Assembly: GCA_002281095.1 (NCBI GenBank)
Contig: NCFI01000004.1
Span: forward strand, 1-45,655
DNA: 45,655 nt
Origin: Thiotrichales bacterium 35-46-9
GTDB taxonomy: Bacteria; Pseudomonadota; Gammaproteobacteria; Thiomicrospirales; Thiomicrospiraceae
Reading direction: 5' to 3'
The number at the start of each line of letters is the position of its first letter. The stretch's first letter is position 1. This document shows positions 18,681 through 28,313 of the stretch, piece after piece. Made by a program: the position numbers and the translations under genes. The notes under the pieces are model-generated. The model had not been told where the DNA came from. It made no database searches and was given only the letters and a program-made list of their open reading frames with translations.

Positions 18681-20135
18681 ATGTCGTTGTTGCTCAGTCC
18701 TTTTCAGACGCTCATTAAAGCCAGAACGGGCTTAATGTTAGAGGATGCCAATAGTATCGACAAGTTGGCGTCGTCAATACAGGTCGGCATGGAGCTTGAG
18801 TGTATTCATTCCCCCGAGCGCTATCTTGCGCAATTAACGGAAAATCAGCAGAGCTTTCAGGCTTTAATTAACCGTCTAACCATTAACGAAACCTATTTTT
18901 TCCGTGAACCAGAGCAAATCGATTTGCTTGTGGATGTGTTTATCCCTCAATGGCAACACCAGTTTGGTGGTAGACCAATTCGTATTCTGAGCGCTGGATG
19001 TTCGTCGGGTGAGGAGCCCTATTCAATCGTAATGGCGCTGATTGAACGCTTTGGTGAGGCTGCTTTGTCAGGATTTAACGTGGTGGGTGCGGATATTGAT
19101 AGCCAAGTGTTGGCTAAGGCCATGAAAGCACGATATAACGAGTTTTCGTTTCGCGGTGTATCTGTCGATCGACGGCACCGCTTTTTTGATCGTATCGGCG
19201 ATGCTTTTCAATTAAAAGAAACGATTCGCCAGCAAGTGGCTTTTAAAGAGCTCAATTTATTTGCACCGATGCAAAGTCCTGAGTTGCGTGAGTTTGACGT
19301 TATTTTCTTTCGTAATGTTTCTATCTATTTTGACACGCCTACCCGTAAAACGATTCAACAAAATTTGAGTCAAATGCTGACAGATCAGGGCGTATTGATG
19401 ATTGGAACAGCAGAGACTTTGGCTAACGATTTGGGTGTGTTGCGTTTGGTCGAACGTAACGGCTTATTCTACTTTAGCAAGTTATCGGCTAAGGCTGATG
19501 GTGTTGTTGTGCCTAATTTATCGAAGCAAGCAAATAAGTTATCTGCCAATCTCGTCACAGAAGAACAGCACAAAGTTCCCCCTAAACCTTTGCGCCCGTT
19601 GGCGATTCTGGCGGATAAGCAAAAGTTGATTCATTTGTTGGCTGAGAAACAGTATGACCAAGCCTTTCCATTAGCCGAAGCTTTATTGATTGCCACGCCG
19701 CAAGATCATCAAACACGTTTGTTGAAGGCGTTCATTTTGATGAATCGTAAGCAATGGGAGGCGGCCGAAGCCTTATTAATGCAGGCGTTGCAACAGGATG
19801 ATTGGTGTTTGGATGCGTTGGTGTTGTTGGGATTACTCGCGAAATGGCAGGGTAGAATTGAGCAAGCGATCGAATGGTTTAAAAAAGCGGTTTATGCCCA
19901 CAGTGATCGTTGGTTAGTACACTACTATCTGGCAGATAGCTACTATCGTCAGCAGCAGTCGCCTTTAGCGTTAAGGGGATTCAAAACGGCGTTACAGTTA
20001 ATGGATAAGCACCCTGAGTTATCCGATTTGCGCTGGGTACCATTAGACTTCTCTATGGCAGAAATGCGTTTTTTGTGTCAGCATCACATACAGAAACTGA
20101 CGGCGCAAGGCAAGGATGCTTCTCATGGCAATTGA
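18681..20135 (+). CDS. cheR: CheR methyltransferase with C-terminal TPR region (WspC-like)
   Basis: 484 residues, far longer than classical CheR. The N-terminal methyltransferase (about 1-270) has the SAM-binding ILSAGCSSGEEPYS near residue 101, NETYFFREPEQ, and an altered IFFRNVSIYFD motif where the usual sequence is FCRNVLIYF. A linker rich in Lys follows. Residues about 320-455 form TPR-like helical pairs (for example EWFKKAVYAHSDRWLVHYYL). CheR with TPRs is the WspC and FrzF/alternative type. The TPRs may dock receptor or kinase, which would suit a receptor without a pentapeptide tether. It ends 11 bases past the start of cheA. Confidence 0.93.
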   Translation: MSLLLSPFQTLIKARTGLMLEDANSIDKLASSIQVGMELECIHSPERYLAQLTENQQSFQALINRLTINETYFFREPEQIDLLVDVFIPQWQHQFGGRPIRILSAGCSSGEEPYSIVMALIERFGEAALSGFNVVGADIDSQVLAKAMKARYNEFSFRGVSVDRRHRFFDRIGDAFQLKETIRQQVAFKELNLFAPMQSPELREFDVIFFRNVSIYFDTPTRKTIQQNLSQMLTDQGVLMIGTAETLANDLGVLRLVERNGLFYFSKLSAKADGVVVPNLSKQANKLSANLVTEEQHKVPPKPLRPLAILADKQKLIHLLAEKQYDQAFPLAEALLIATPQDHQTRLLKAFILMNRKQWEAAEALLMQALQQDDWCLDALVLLGLLAKWQGRIEQAIEWFKKAVYAHSDRWLVHYYLADSYYRQQQSPLALRGFKTALQLMDKHPELSDLRWVPLDFSMAEMRFLCQHHIQKLTAQGKDASHGN

Positions 20136-22320
20136 TCTCACCAAGTTTATTGTGCGCTTCATTGAAGAAGCAAGGGATCATTTGCGCCGACTTTCTGAAG
20201 GACTGTGCGAACTGGAGCAACATACCGCTAATGCGGATAGTGTTAACGCACTTTTTCGTTCAGCGCACACCATTAAGGGCTCTTCACGAATGCTGAAGCT
20301 GATGCCCATAACCAATTTTTCGCATCAATTGGAGGATATACTTGGTCTGTTGCGTGATGGTAGTCGTACTTTTGATGCAGAATTGGGGCAGGTGTTGCAT
20401 CGTGCCGTGGATGCTTTATCTTTAATGGTCGATCAACTAGATCAACAGAAGAATCCCAGTCATATTCTATTGCCAGATGATGGCTTAGTGGCTCAATTGC
20501 AAGCGTTATTAAGGGTAGAAAGTGCTGATTCGCTAGTGACTAAGTCGATAGAGAGGGTAGCCGACACAGTAGAGCCGACAGTGCTGTTATCTAGCCTGCC
20601 TAATGTGAGAGCGGAGGCTGCTGTCGTTTTACCCATGAGTGCCGCTGAAGCCGCACCAACACAATTAAAAACATCGGACACGGTGCGTATTCGCTTAACT
20701 AAACTGGACGAGTTGTTGAGTTTAATGGGTGAAATGGTTTCTAGTCATAGTCGCTTACGTCAGCGATTGCATGAAGCGCAACAGTTGAGCTACGTGGGTC
20801 GTCTTTCGACAACAGAACAACAGGCATTACACAGCTTTCGACAAGCCTTAAAGGAAGATGTGCAGCATCAAGAGCTGCAAATGAACGAATTGCTGGACAA
20901 GGCATTGTTAATGCGTATGCTTCCGTTATCTATTGTATTTGAGCCAGCGAGTCGTTTAGTGCGAGAGCTCGGTCAGTCGATTGGTAAGTCACTGAGTTGT
21001 GCGGTGAGTGGATCAGAAATTGAGTTAGACAGACAGCTGATTGATCGTTTGAGTGATCCGATTATTCACCTCATTCGTAATGCGATTGATCATGGTATTG
21101 AGTCGCCGGAACAACGTGTGGCAAATGGCAAGTCCGAAGTAGGAAAAATCACCCTTTCAGCTCGTCAGGATGCTGGTTGGGTAGTAATTGAAGTGGCTGA
21201 TGATGGTGCTGGTATTTCGTTAACTGACGTGTTGGAAAAAGCGATTCGTAAAGAATTAATTACACGTGATAAAGCAACAAATTTATCGGAACAAGAAATC
21301 ATCGACTTTATTTTCTTACCCGGTTTTTCTACCAGTCAAATGATTACCGATTTGTCTGGTCGTGGTGTTGGTATGGATGTGGTTAAGTCGATCATCGTCG
21401 ATGATTTGCATGGCAGCATTTCGGTCGAAACAACGCCAAAAAAGGGAACTGTCTTTCAATTACGTCTTCCTATGTCGTTAGCCGTTATGCGCGTACTGAT
21501 TGTCTCTTCGGCTAATCAGCAATGGGGGTTTACCGCCCAGTACGCGAGTGAACTATTAACAGTAGCTACGAAGGATCTGCTCACAGTAGCTGAGCGACAA
21601 GTCATTATTTTACGTAACGAATTTGTGCCTGTTGTTGCCTTAAGTGACTTATTAGGGCTATCATGCCCAGAGGCGAGTAAATCAAATGAATCGTTACTCT
21701 TGTTGGTGGTGCGTATTCGTCATGAAAAGCTCGCCTTGATTATCGATCACATTGAAGATGAGCGGGACTTGGTGATCAAGCCTTTACCGCCACATTTGCG
21801 TTTTAATCAGCGTGTTTCTGGCATGGTTGTTGCGGGCAACAATCATCTGGTAAATGTCTTGCATGCGCCAACCTTATTAACCTTAGCACGAAAAAATCGA
21901 CATAAATCGAGTACAAGCGAGGCCAATGTTACGGTGCATTCTTTGGCCGTTGTTGCGAAGCATATTTTGGTGGTTGACGACTCGCTCAATACACGAGAAA
22001 TTGAGAAAGATGTGTTAGAAGCGCATGGTTATCAGGTGACATTGGCAGAAGATGGTGTAGATGGTCTACATAAAGCTCGTGAAATGGATTTTGATGCCAT
22101 TTTAACCGACGTAGAAATGCCTAATATGGATGGATTCACCTTTACCGCGCAGCTTCGCCAAGAGGAACGCTATCGCCATAAGCCCATTATGATTATTACC
22201 TCACGTGAAAAAGAAGAAGATAAACGTCGAGGTATGCAAGTAGGTGCTGATGCTTACATCGTGAAGGGCGATTTTGATCAAAGTAATTTAGTAGCCACCT
22301 TGCAGGCACTACTCGCATAG
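20125..22320 (+). CDS. cheA: Hybrid CheA histidine kinase with C-terminal receiver (WspE-like)
   Basis: 731 residues from ATG 20125, which has AAGGA eight bases upstream; an in-frame ATG at 20116 is less well placed. Domains: Hpt with the phosphorylated His at residue 48 (SAHTIKGSSRM), a short Ala- and Thr-rich linker with no P2 (CheY-binding) domain, a dimerisation domain (about 185-265), an ATPase with N box near residue 310 and GRGVGMDVV near 412, a CheW-like P5 domain, and a receiver domain from about 612 with phospho-acceptor Asp in TDVEMPNMDG near 662 and Lys in IVKGDFD. The absence of P2 and the fused receiver match WspE and other alternative-output CheA kinases. The fused receiver may act as phosphate sink or relay. 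Confidence 0.94.
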   Translation: MAIDLTKFIVRFIEEARDHLRRLSEGLCELEQHTANADSVNALFRSAHTIKGSSRMLKLMPITNFSHQLEDILGLLRDGSRTFDAELGQVLHRAVDALSLMVDQLDQQKNPSHILLPDDGLVAQLQALLRVESADSLVTKSIERVADTVEPTVLLSSLPNVRAEAAVVLPMSAAEAAPTQLKTSDTVRIRLTKLDELLSLMGEMVSSHSRLRQRLHEAQQLSYVGRLSTTEQQALHSFRQALKEDVQHQELQMNELLDKALLMRMLPLSIVFEPASRLVRELGQSIGKSLSCAVSGSEIELDRQLIDRLSDPIIHLIRNAIDHGIESPEQRVANGKSEVGKITLSARQDAGWVVIEVADDGAGISLTDVLEKAIRKELITRDKATNLSEQEIIDFIFLPGFSTSQMITDLSGRGVGMDVVKSIIVDDLHGSISVETTPKKGTVFQLRLPMSLAVMRVLIVSSANQQWGFTAQYASELLTVATKDLLTVAERQVIILRNEFVPVVALSDLLGLSCPEASKSNESLLLLVVRIRHEKLALIIDHIEDERDLVIKPLPPHLRFNQRVSGMVVAGNNHLVNVLHAPTLLTLARKNRHKSSTSEANVTVHSLAVVAKHILVVDDSLNTREIEKDVLEAHGYQVTLAEDGVDGLHKAREMDFDAILTDVEMPNMDGFTFTAQLRQEERYRHKPIMIITSREKEEDKRRGMQVGADAYIVKGDFDQSNLVATLQALLA

Positions 22321-22347
22321 TATATGAGCATTAAAGGAAGTAGAGAG

Positions 22348-22719
22348 ATGCAGATTTTAGTTGTCGATGATGATCCTTTTGCGGGTGAAATGATCAAACT
22401 AACCCTAGAAGCCTTGGATTATGATGTACTCCTTGTCGAACATGCGTTGGCGGCTATAGAACAGTTACAGGCAGAACAACCTATTGAGTTGATTATTAGT
22501 GACATGAATATGCCTATGATTTCTGGCATTGAATTGTTTCAAACCTTGAGAGGACAAGGCATTGTTACGCCCTTTATTTTGTTAACGGGTGATGATCCTG
22601 AGCCCTTACAGCAACAGGAGCCTGCATTGAATGCATGCATGTTGAAAGATTTTTCATTAGATGAGACCTTGCCGGAAGTAATTGAACAGGTGATGCGTGC
22701 TCACAAGGGGAGAGCATGA
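22348..22719 (+). CDS. Stand-alone response regulator receiver (CheY-like)
   Basis: 123 residues from the preferred ATG at 22348, preceded by AAAGGAAG and AGAGAG. An ATG at 22324 would add eight unlikely residues. It is one receiver domain: DDDPF near the front, phospho-acceptor in IISDMNMPMISG, Thr in LLTGDD and Lys in MLKDFS. There is no output domain. It could relay phosphate from CheA to the Hpt of the downstream cyclase, act as a sink, or act on another target. It ends in a four-base-overlap junction with the cyclase gene (ATGATGA), so cotranslation is likely. Confidence 0.92.
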   Translation: MQILVVDDDPFAGEMIKLTLEALDYDVLLVEHALAAIEQLQAEQPIELIISDMNMPMISGIELFQTLRGQGIVTPFILLTGDDPEPLQQQEPALNACMLKDFSLDETLPEVIEQVMRAHKGRA

Positions 22720-24422
22720 TGACAGTCAATCATGATAAATACACGAAGCTGGCACAGGCAAAAGATAAAATCGCCCGTTTAAGACAAAGCTTTATCGAGC
22801 AATTGCCGAATCGATTAATTGAGGGAAAGGCAGCGTTACGTTTGTTAGTAGAGCATCAAAATGAGCAGACCGTAGCCAATATTCATCGCTTCTTTCATAG
22901 TATTAAAGGAACGAGCCGGTCGTTTGGTTTTGAGAAATTATCAGACGCTATTCTTGCTGGAGATGATATTGCCAGTCGCCTGCTTTCTCATCAAGAGAGT
23001 TTACCTGCTGACTGGATGCAGGTATTAGAAGAAAGTCTAAATGGGCTGGCTCACGAGGTTGCTTTATTGACCTCGCAGGAAGTAACCCATCATGATGCTA
23101 TGTCTAACCTGCCTTATTTTGGACAAGAATCTAATCCAAGCTACGAGGAGGGTGATCATAAACTACTCTATTTGTGTGACGATGATGAGTTATCGACTGA
23201 GCAGCTAGCCACCCAGTTGGGCTTTTTTGGTTATGAATGTCGGGCTTTTTATCGTACTGATGACTTATACCGAGCCATTATGCAACAAGAACCCAGTGCG
23301 ATTATTATGGATATTAATTTTCCAGAAGGGCAAAATGCCGGTCTTGAGCTACTGGAAAGTTTGGCGGATCGTCTGAAAACAACCATTCCAACCATTTTCT
23401 TGTCGGTGCGTGAAGACTTTTCCGCCCGTTTGCGCTCTGTACAGGTGGGTGGTGCCGCCTACTTCCAAAAACCGGCACGCGTTTTAGATGTGGTGTCGAT
23501 GTTGGATAGCCTTACAACACCTAAAGCGCCAGAGCCATATCGGGTTATTGTAGTGGATGACGAACCAGAGATCGCCAGCTATCACGGTATCATTTTACAA
23601 CAAGCTGGTATGGTGACTGAGCAGGTCAGTGAGCCAGAAAAATTATTGGCGACACTTGAGCACTTTCGTCCCGACTTGGTGCTGATGGATATGTATATGC
23701 CCACCTGTACTGGTAGAGATTTAGCTAAGATGATTCGTCAAATTCCAGAGTATGTGAGTTTGCCGATTGTCTTTTTGTCCAGCGAAACGGATCGCCAGCG
23801 TCAATTCTCGGCGATGAGTGTTGGTGCTGAGGGCTTTTTAACAAAACCCGTTGTGCCTGAGTACCTAGTTGCCGCCGTTGCGATTCGTGCCGAGCGTATG
23901 CGTATTTTGCGCATGTTGATGGCGAAAGATAGTTTAACCGGTTTGTATAATCACACTACGACCACCTCGTTTATGGGGATTGAGTTGGCTAATTCAATGC
24001 GTCAACAGCAGCCACTTTGTTTCGTGATGATTGATATTGACCACTTTAAAATGATTAATGATGAGCATGGTCATCCTATCGGTGATCAGGTTCTGCTCGC
24101 CATGTCGCGCGTCTTTCAGCAGCGTTTGCGTCATTCCGATATTGTTGGTCGTTATGGCGGCGAAGAGTTCGCTATTGTCATGCCAGCAACGACGGTAGCG
24201 CAAGCAACACAGGTCATTGATTTATTGCGACAGGATTTTGCGCAGATTATTTTCAATAGTCCGCAAGGTGATTTTTCATGTAGTTTTAGTGCCGGTATTG
24301 CCAGTTATCCAGCGCATACGACTATAGAGTCACTCAGAGCAGCTGCCGATCAAGCCTTGTATCGTGCTAAACGTCAAGGACGTAACCAGACGATCAGCGA
24401 TAAGCAGTCACAAGAAGGGTAG
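22716..24422 (+). CDS. Hpt-REC-REC-GGDEF diguanylate cyclase (chemosensory output)
   Basis: 568 residues with an unusual domain string. Hpt domain about 20-115 with His61 in FFHSIKGTSRSF. First receiver about 148-265 with Asp in IIMDINFPEG (the usual Thr is Ser, FLSVRED) and Lys in FQKPAR. Second receiver about 275-395 with VVDDEPEI, Asp in LMDMYMPT and Lys in TKPVVPE. GGDEF domain about 405-562 with intact GGEEF at 481-485 and an inhibitory RHSD site at 472-475. It should make c-di-GMP under phosphorylation control. The Wsp counterpart, WspR, has one receiver and no Hpt. The extra Hpt and receiver suggest a longer relay. It overlaps the receiver gene by four bases. Confidence 0.95.
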   Translation: MMTVNHDKYTKLAQAKDKIARLRQSFIEQLPNRLIEGKAALRLLVEHQNEQTVANIHRFFHSIKGTSRSFGFEKLSDAILAGDDIASRLLSHQESLPADWMQVLEESLNGLAHEVALLTSQEVTHHDAMSNLPYFGQESNPSYEEGDHKLLYLCDDDELSTEQLATQLGFFGYECRAFYRTDDLYRAIMQQEPSAIIMDINFPEGQNAGLELLESLADRLKTTIPTIFLSVREDFSARLRSVQVGGAAYFQKPARVLDVVSMLDSLTTPKAPEPYRVIVVDDEPEIASYHGIILQQAGMVTEQVSEPEKLLATLEHFRPDLVLMDMYMPTCTGRDLAKMIRQIPEYVSLPIVFLSSETDRQRQFSAMSVGAEGFLTKPVVPEYLVAAVAIRAERMRILRMLMAKDSLTGLYNHTTTTSFMGIELANSMRQQQPLCFVMIDIDHFKMINDEHGHPIGDQVLLAMSRVFQQRLRHSDIVGRYGGEEFAIVMPATTVAQATQVIDLLRQDFAQIIFNSPQGDFSCSFSAGIASYPAHTTIESLRAAADQALYRAKRQGRNQTISDKQSQEG

Positions 24423-24430
24423 GCTAAGCC

Positions 24431-24946
24431 ATGAGCGATGCACACTTAACGCAGCTGTTAACACAGCGAAGAGAAATTAGCGCTGATGTGGTGAATGTTG
24501 ATGAGCCCCTCCACCAATTAGTGCTGGTACAGATCGGTGATCAGTCGTTTGCTTTTTTGGGTAAACATATTCGCGAAATACTGGTGCGTCCGACAGTTTA
24601 TTTTGTTCCTGGTTGTCCAGAGTCAATGGAAGGCGTGATTAATTTGCGAGGTAGCATTGAGTCGGTAATTCGCTTGCATGGTTTGTTGCAGGTTGCTTCT
24701 CAGTCAGCATCAGATCAGTCCGGCTTTGTACTCATGGGAGAAACCGAGCAATTAACCAGTGGTATTCGTGTTGAGGCACTGATTGACATGATTGAGGTAG
24801 TGGAAAGTGGCCTACAACCTCCGCCCAGCAGTTTACCCATTCATTTAACGCCTTATGTTTCTCATATTGTTAGTTATCAGCATAAACCCGTCGCTGTGCT
24901 CAGTTTGCAGCAATTGTTTGCCGATTACGCTCAAGGGCTTGGGTAA
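24431..24946 (+). CDS. cheW: CheW-like coupling protein
   Basis: 171 residues with one CheW domain (about 25-165). Visible family pattern: QLVLVQIGDQSFAFLGKHI, the GCPESMEGVINLRGS loop and the closing KPVAVLSLQQLF. CheW couples receptors to CheA. The N-terminal extension of 25 residues resembles WspD-type proteins more than classical CheW. It starts eight bases after the cyclase stop. Confidence 0.9.
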   Translation: MSDAHLTQLLTQRREISADVVNVDEPLHQLVLVQIGDQSFAFLGKHIREILVRPTVYFVPGCPESMEGVINLRGSIESVIRLHGLLQVASQSASDQSGFVLMGETEQLTSGIRVEALIDMIEVVESGLQPPPSSLPIHLTPYVSHIVSYQHKPVAVLSLQQLFADYAQGLG

Positions 24947-24951
24947 GCGTC

Positions 24952-25332
24952 TTGGGCACGATAGAACATTTAGAATTGGTGTTGACCGAGGTTGATGGTG
25001 TTGCTATTGGCCTCTTGGCGCATCAAGTCGAGCATTCTAAACCCTGTCCTGCCTCGGTATCGGCTATGCCAAAGTTAACGGAATGGTTAGGGTTGTTATC
25101 CGCTGAACCCTCCTCTCATATCGCCTTGTCTTTGTGTCTTGCAGACGGATTTAGTCTAGATGTCTGCTGTTCGGCTCCTGTCACCTTGGTTTCCGTGCCA
25201 AATTCCGCCGTTTTCTCTTTACCTGCATTGCTTGCTGCTCGTTGTCAGATTCGTGGTTTATCGGCGCTGGCCATGCATAATGCGCGTCCAGTTTTTGTGA
25301 TCGACTTATCCTTGCTAAGGGGAGATAGCTGA
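24952..25332 (+). CDS. Short divergent CheW-like protein, last gene of the chemosensory operon
   Basis: 126 residues from TTG 24952, the first plausible start after the cheW stop (five bases away). The exact start is uncertain. It looks like a reduced CheW fold: LELVLTEVDGVAIGLLAHQV near the N-terminus and NARPVFVIDLSLL at the end match the first and last strands of CheW. The middle loop that contacts receptors is not recognisable. Cysteines are unusually frequent for the family. By position it could be the second coupling protein (WspB-like), or a partner that binds only the kinase. Fold assignment is by pattern only. Confidence 0.6.
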   Translation: MGTIEHLELVLTEVDGVAIGLLAHQVEHSKPCPASVSAMPKLTEWLGLLSAEPSSHIALSLCLADGFSLDVCCSAPVTLVSVPNSAVFSLPALLAARCQIRGLSALAMHNARPVFVIDLSLLRGDS

Positions 25333-25337
25333 ATCTG

Positions 25338-25346
25338 TGGTACAAT
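25338..25346 (+). promoter_or_regulatory. Extended -10 promoter candidate for rimO
   Basis: TGGTACAAT (TG-n-TACAAT) lies 34 bases before the rimO ATG. The -35 is poor, as expected for an extended -10 element. No terminator is seen between the chemosensory operon and this site. Confidence 0.45.
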
Positions 25347-25380
25347 TTCAACAATTTAATTTTTGATTTGATGAAGTGAT

Positions 25381-26703
25381 ATGGCCTCGACGCACGCACC
25401 CAAAATTGGCTTTGTTAGCCTTGGCTGTCCTAAAGCCCTAGTAGATTCTGAACGCATTTTGACGCAGTTGCGTAGTGAAGGCTATGAAATTTCTCCTGAC
25501 TATACAGGCTCCGATTTGGTTGTGGTCAATACCTGTGGTTTTATTGATTCAGCGGTAGCTGAGTCGTTAGATACCATCGGTGAAGCCTTGAATGAAAATG
25601 GTAAGGTGATTGTCACTGGCTGTCTGGGTGCCCGTCCCGAAGTGATTATGGCGGAACATCCTCAGGTATTGGCGATTTCGGGCGCGGCTGCCTATGAGCA
25701 GGTGATGAATCACGTACATACCCATGTACCTAAACCTCATGATCCCTTCCTTGATTTACTACCGAATACCGGCGTTAAACTAACACCGAAACACTATGCG
25801 TATCTGAAAATTTCTGAAGGCTGTAATCATCGTTGTACCTTCTGTATTATTCCCAGCATGCGTGGCGACCTCGTATCTCGTCCGATTGGTGATGTGATGA
25901 CGGAAGCGAAAAACCTCGCTAATGCGGGCGTGAAAGAATTGTTGGTGGTGTCTCAAGATACCAGAGCTTATGGCGTGGACACTAAATATAAATTGGATTT
26001 TTGGGAAGGTCGTCCGCTCAAAACCAATATGTACGACATGGCCAGCGCCTTGGGTGACTTAGGGATTTGGGTGCGTATGCACTATGTTTATCCTTATCCG
26101 AACGTCGATGATATTATCCCGCTGATGGCACAAGGTAAAATTTTGCCTTATTTGGATATTCCTTTCCAACATGCCAGTCCGCGTATTTTGAAAATGATGA
26201 AACGCCCTGGTGATGTCAATCGTTTACTTGATCGCATCAAAAAATGGCGTGATATTTGTCCTGAACTGACCATTCGCAGTACCTTTATCGTCGGTTTTCC
26301 GGGCGAAACTGACGAAGACTTTGAATTGTTGATGGATTTCTTAGATAAAGCTGAGTTAGATCGTGTTGGCTGCTTCCCCTATTCACCCGTTGAAGGTGCA
26401 GTTGCCAATGACTTAGCTGCGCCTGTGCCAGATGAGGTCAAGCAAGATCGCTGGGAAGAGTTGATGGCCTTGCAAATGGATATCTCGGAAGAGAAGATGA
26501 AAGCGAAAGTGGGTTCGCGTATGACGGTATTGGTGGATACCATCGGCGAGCAAGGAGCGATTGCCCGCTCAGCGGCCGATGCTCCTGAAATTGATGGCAC
26601 GGTCATTATTAAAAACGGCGCTCATTTACCTATTGGTGAGTTTGTCGAAGTTGATATTGTTGATGCCGATACCTATGATCTGTTTGCAAAGGTAGCAAGC
26701 TGA
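25381..26703 (+). CDS. rimO: Ribosomal protein S12 methylthiotransferase
   Basis: 440 residues, the standard length. The N-terminal MTTase domain has the three cluster cysteines ([32 protein letters not shown]). The radical SAM motif is CNHRCTFC, followed by [15 protein letters not shown]-terminal TRAM domain ends the protein. It adds a methylthio group to Asp of ribosomal protein S12. It is a monocistronic gene with its own candidate promoter, closed by the terminator at 26732. Confidence 0.97.
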   Translation: MASTHAPKIGFVSLGCPKALVDSERILTQLRSEGYEISPDYTGSDLVVVNTCGFIDSAVAESLDTIGEALNENGKVIVTGCLGARPEVIMAEHPQVLAISGAAAYEQVMNHVHTHVPKPHDPFLDLLPNTGVKLTPKHYAYLKISEGCNHRCTFCIIPSMRGDLVSRPIGDVMTEAKNLANAGVKELLVVSQDTRAYGVDTKYKLDFWEGRPLKTNMYDMASALGDLGIWVRMHYVYPYPNVDDIIPLMAQGKILPYLDIPFQHASPRILKMMKRPGDVNRLLDRIKKWRDICPELTIRSTFIVGFPGETDEDFELLMDFLDKAELDRVGCFPYSPVEGAVANDLAAPVPDEVKQDRWEELMALQMDISEEKMKAKVGSRMTVLVDTIGEQGAIARSAADAPEIDGTVIIKNGAHLPIGEFVEVDIVDADTYDLFAKVAS

Positions 26704-26731
26704 TAGGGTTGCTCGATTACAGTCAATAAGC

Positions 26732-26757
26732 AAAAAGCGCCAGTTTGGCGCTTTTTT
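26732..26757. terminator. Bidirectional intrinsic terminator between rimO and hisF
   Basis: AAAAAGCGCCAGTTTGGCGC then TTTTTT: a perfect stem with A- and T-tracts on both flanks, placed between two convergent genes. It should stop both transcripts. Confidence 0.92.
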
Positions 26758-26775
26758 GTTGTTTTACACGAAGGA

Positions 26776-27534
26776 TTACAGTCTAACCTCAATCCCTTGT
26801 CCCTGTAAATGCAACTTAGCTTGCTCTAGTGTGTACTCACCAAAATGGAAAATACTGGCTGCTAATACGGCTTCAGCACCACCTTGGGTAATACCGTCAG
26901 CTAAGTCTTGCAAGTTGCCAACACCACCTGAGGCAATGACGGGAATTGAAACAGCATCGCTAACCGCGCGAGTCAACGCTAAGTCGTAGCCTTTTTTGGT
27001 GCCGTCGCCATCCATGCTGGTCAGTAAAATTTCACCCGCACCGAAGGTTTGCATTTTTTTTGCCCATTCGACCACATCAATACCAGTGGCTTTGCGACCA
27101 CCGTGGGTAAAAATCTCCCAATGGTCATCGACACGCTTGGCATCAATAGCAACGACAATACACTGTGAACCAAAGTGATCGCTGGCTTCTTGCACAAATT
27201 CGGGACGAAAAACAGCGGCACTGTTAATCGATACCTTGTCCGCACCGGCATTGAGCATTTTGCGAATGTCGTCTAGTGTGCGGATGCCACCGCCAACCGT
27301 CAGTGGAATGAACACTTCGCTGGCGACTTGTTCAACCACATGCACGAGGGTTTCGCGATCATCGCTGGTGGCGGTAATATCTAAAAACGTAATTTCGTCC
27401 GCGCCTTGTTGATTGTAGCGACGTGCTACTTCAACTGGATCGCCCGCATCGCGAATACCAACGAAATTAACGCCTTTAACGACGCGCCCTTTATCGACGT
27501 CCAAGCAAGGGATAATGCGTTTCGCCAAGCCCAT
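26776..27534 (-). CDS. hisF: Imidazole glycerol phosphate synthase subunit HisF
   Basis: 252 residues, a TIM barrel. [17 protein letters not shown] opens the chain with the first catalytic Asp, and [11 protein letters not shown] carries the second. The C-terminal phosphate-binding pattern [10 protein letters not shown] is present. With HisH it makes IGP and AICAR from PRFAR. Its ATG overlaps the hisA stop by one base. It is the last gene of hisBHAF, with a terminator 19 bases beyond its stop. Confidence 0.97.
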   Translation of the reverse strand: MGLAKRIIPCLDVDKGRVVKGVNFVGIRDAGDPVEVARRYNQQGADEITFLDITATSDDRETLVHVVEQVASEVFIPLTVGGGIRTLDDIRKMLNAGADKVSINSAAVFRPEFVQEASDHFGSQCIVVAIDAKRVDDHWEIFTHGGRKATGIDVVEWAKKMQTFGAGEILLTSMDGDGTKKGYDLALTRAVSDAVSIPVIASGGVGNLQDLADGITQGGAEAVLAASIFHFGEYTLEQAKLHLQGQGIEVRL

Positions 27535-28277
27535 TATTGACGACCCATCAATTCATCAGACAAACGTTGACCTTCAGCGAAGTCCAAACTGCCTTCGTAA
27601 ATGGCGCGCCCTGTGATCGCACCAGAAATACCGCTGCTGGCAACGGCACACAAGCCACGAATATCATCTAAGTTAGTTATGCCGCCACTGGCGATAATGG
27701 GAATATTCACCGCTTCTGCTAAAGCTTTAGTCGCTTCGACGTTTACGCCCTGCATCATGCCATCACGACCAATATCGGTATAAATGATTTCATTCACGCC
27801 ATCATTTTCGAAGCGTTTAGCGAGGTCAATGACGTGATGGTTCGTGATTTCGGCCCAGCCGTTGATGGCAACCATGCCGTCTTGTGCGTCTAGACCAACA
27901 ATAATTTTTCCAGGGAACTTCGCACAAGCTTCGGCTACCCATTCAGGCTCTTTCGCTGCCTTGGTGCCGATAATGACATAGCTCACGCCTGCATCTAGGT
28001 AGCGTTGAATGGTGTCGAAATCGCGAATGCCGCCACCAATTTGCACAGGCAGATTCGGGAAGGCTTTGGTCACTTCCAATACTGCTTTCGCGTTGACTGG
28101 CTCGCCAGCAAAGGCACCATTCAGATCGACCATATGTAAACGACGGCAGCCAGCATTAACCCAGCGCGTAGCGGTATCTAGGACATTACTCGAAAACACA
28201 TCCGCATCTTCCATGCGGCCTTGTTTTAAGCGAACACATTGACCGTCTTTCAGGTCGATAGCAGGAATTAACAACAT
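27534..28277 (-). CDS. hisA: Phosphoribosylformimino-5-aminoimidazole carboxamide ribotide isomerase HisA
   Basis: 247 residues. [18 protein letters not shown] holds the first catalytic Asp, [12 protein letters not shown] the second, and [10 protein letters not shown] the phosphate site. It is a TIM barrel homologous to HisF. It isomerises ProFAR to PRFAR, the substrate of HisF-HisH. It starts 36 bases after the hisH stop. Confidence 0.97.
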   Translation of the reverse strand: MLLIPAIDLKDGQCVRLKQGRMEDADVFSSNVLDTATRWVNAGCRRLHMVDLNGAFAGEPVNAKAVLEVTKAFPNLPVQIGGGIRDFDTIQRYLDAGVSYVIIGTKAAKEPEWVAEACAKFPGKIIVGLDAQDGMVAINGWAEITNHHVIDLAKRFENDGVNEIIYTDIGRDGMMQGVNVEATKALAEAVNIPIIASGGITNLDDIRGLCAVASSGISGAITGRAIYEGSLDFAEGQRLSDELMGRQ

Positions 28278-28313
28278 TAACGATACCTCTAAATTCAGAT
28301 TGGGCTGAGCGGA

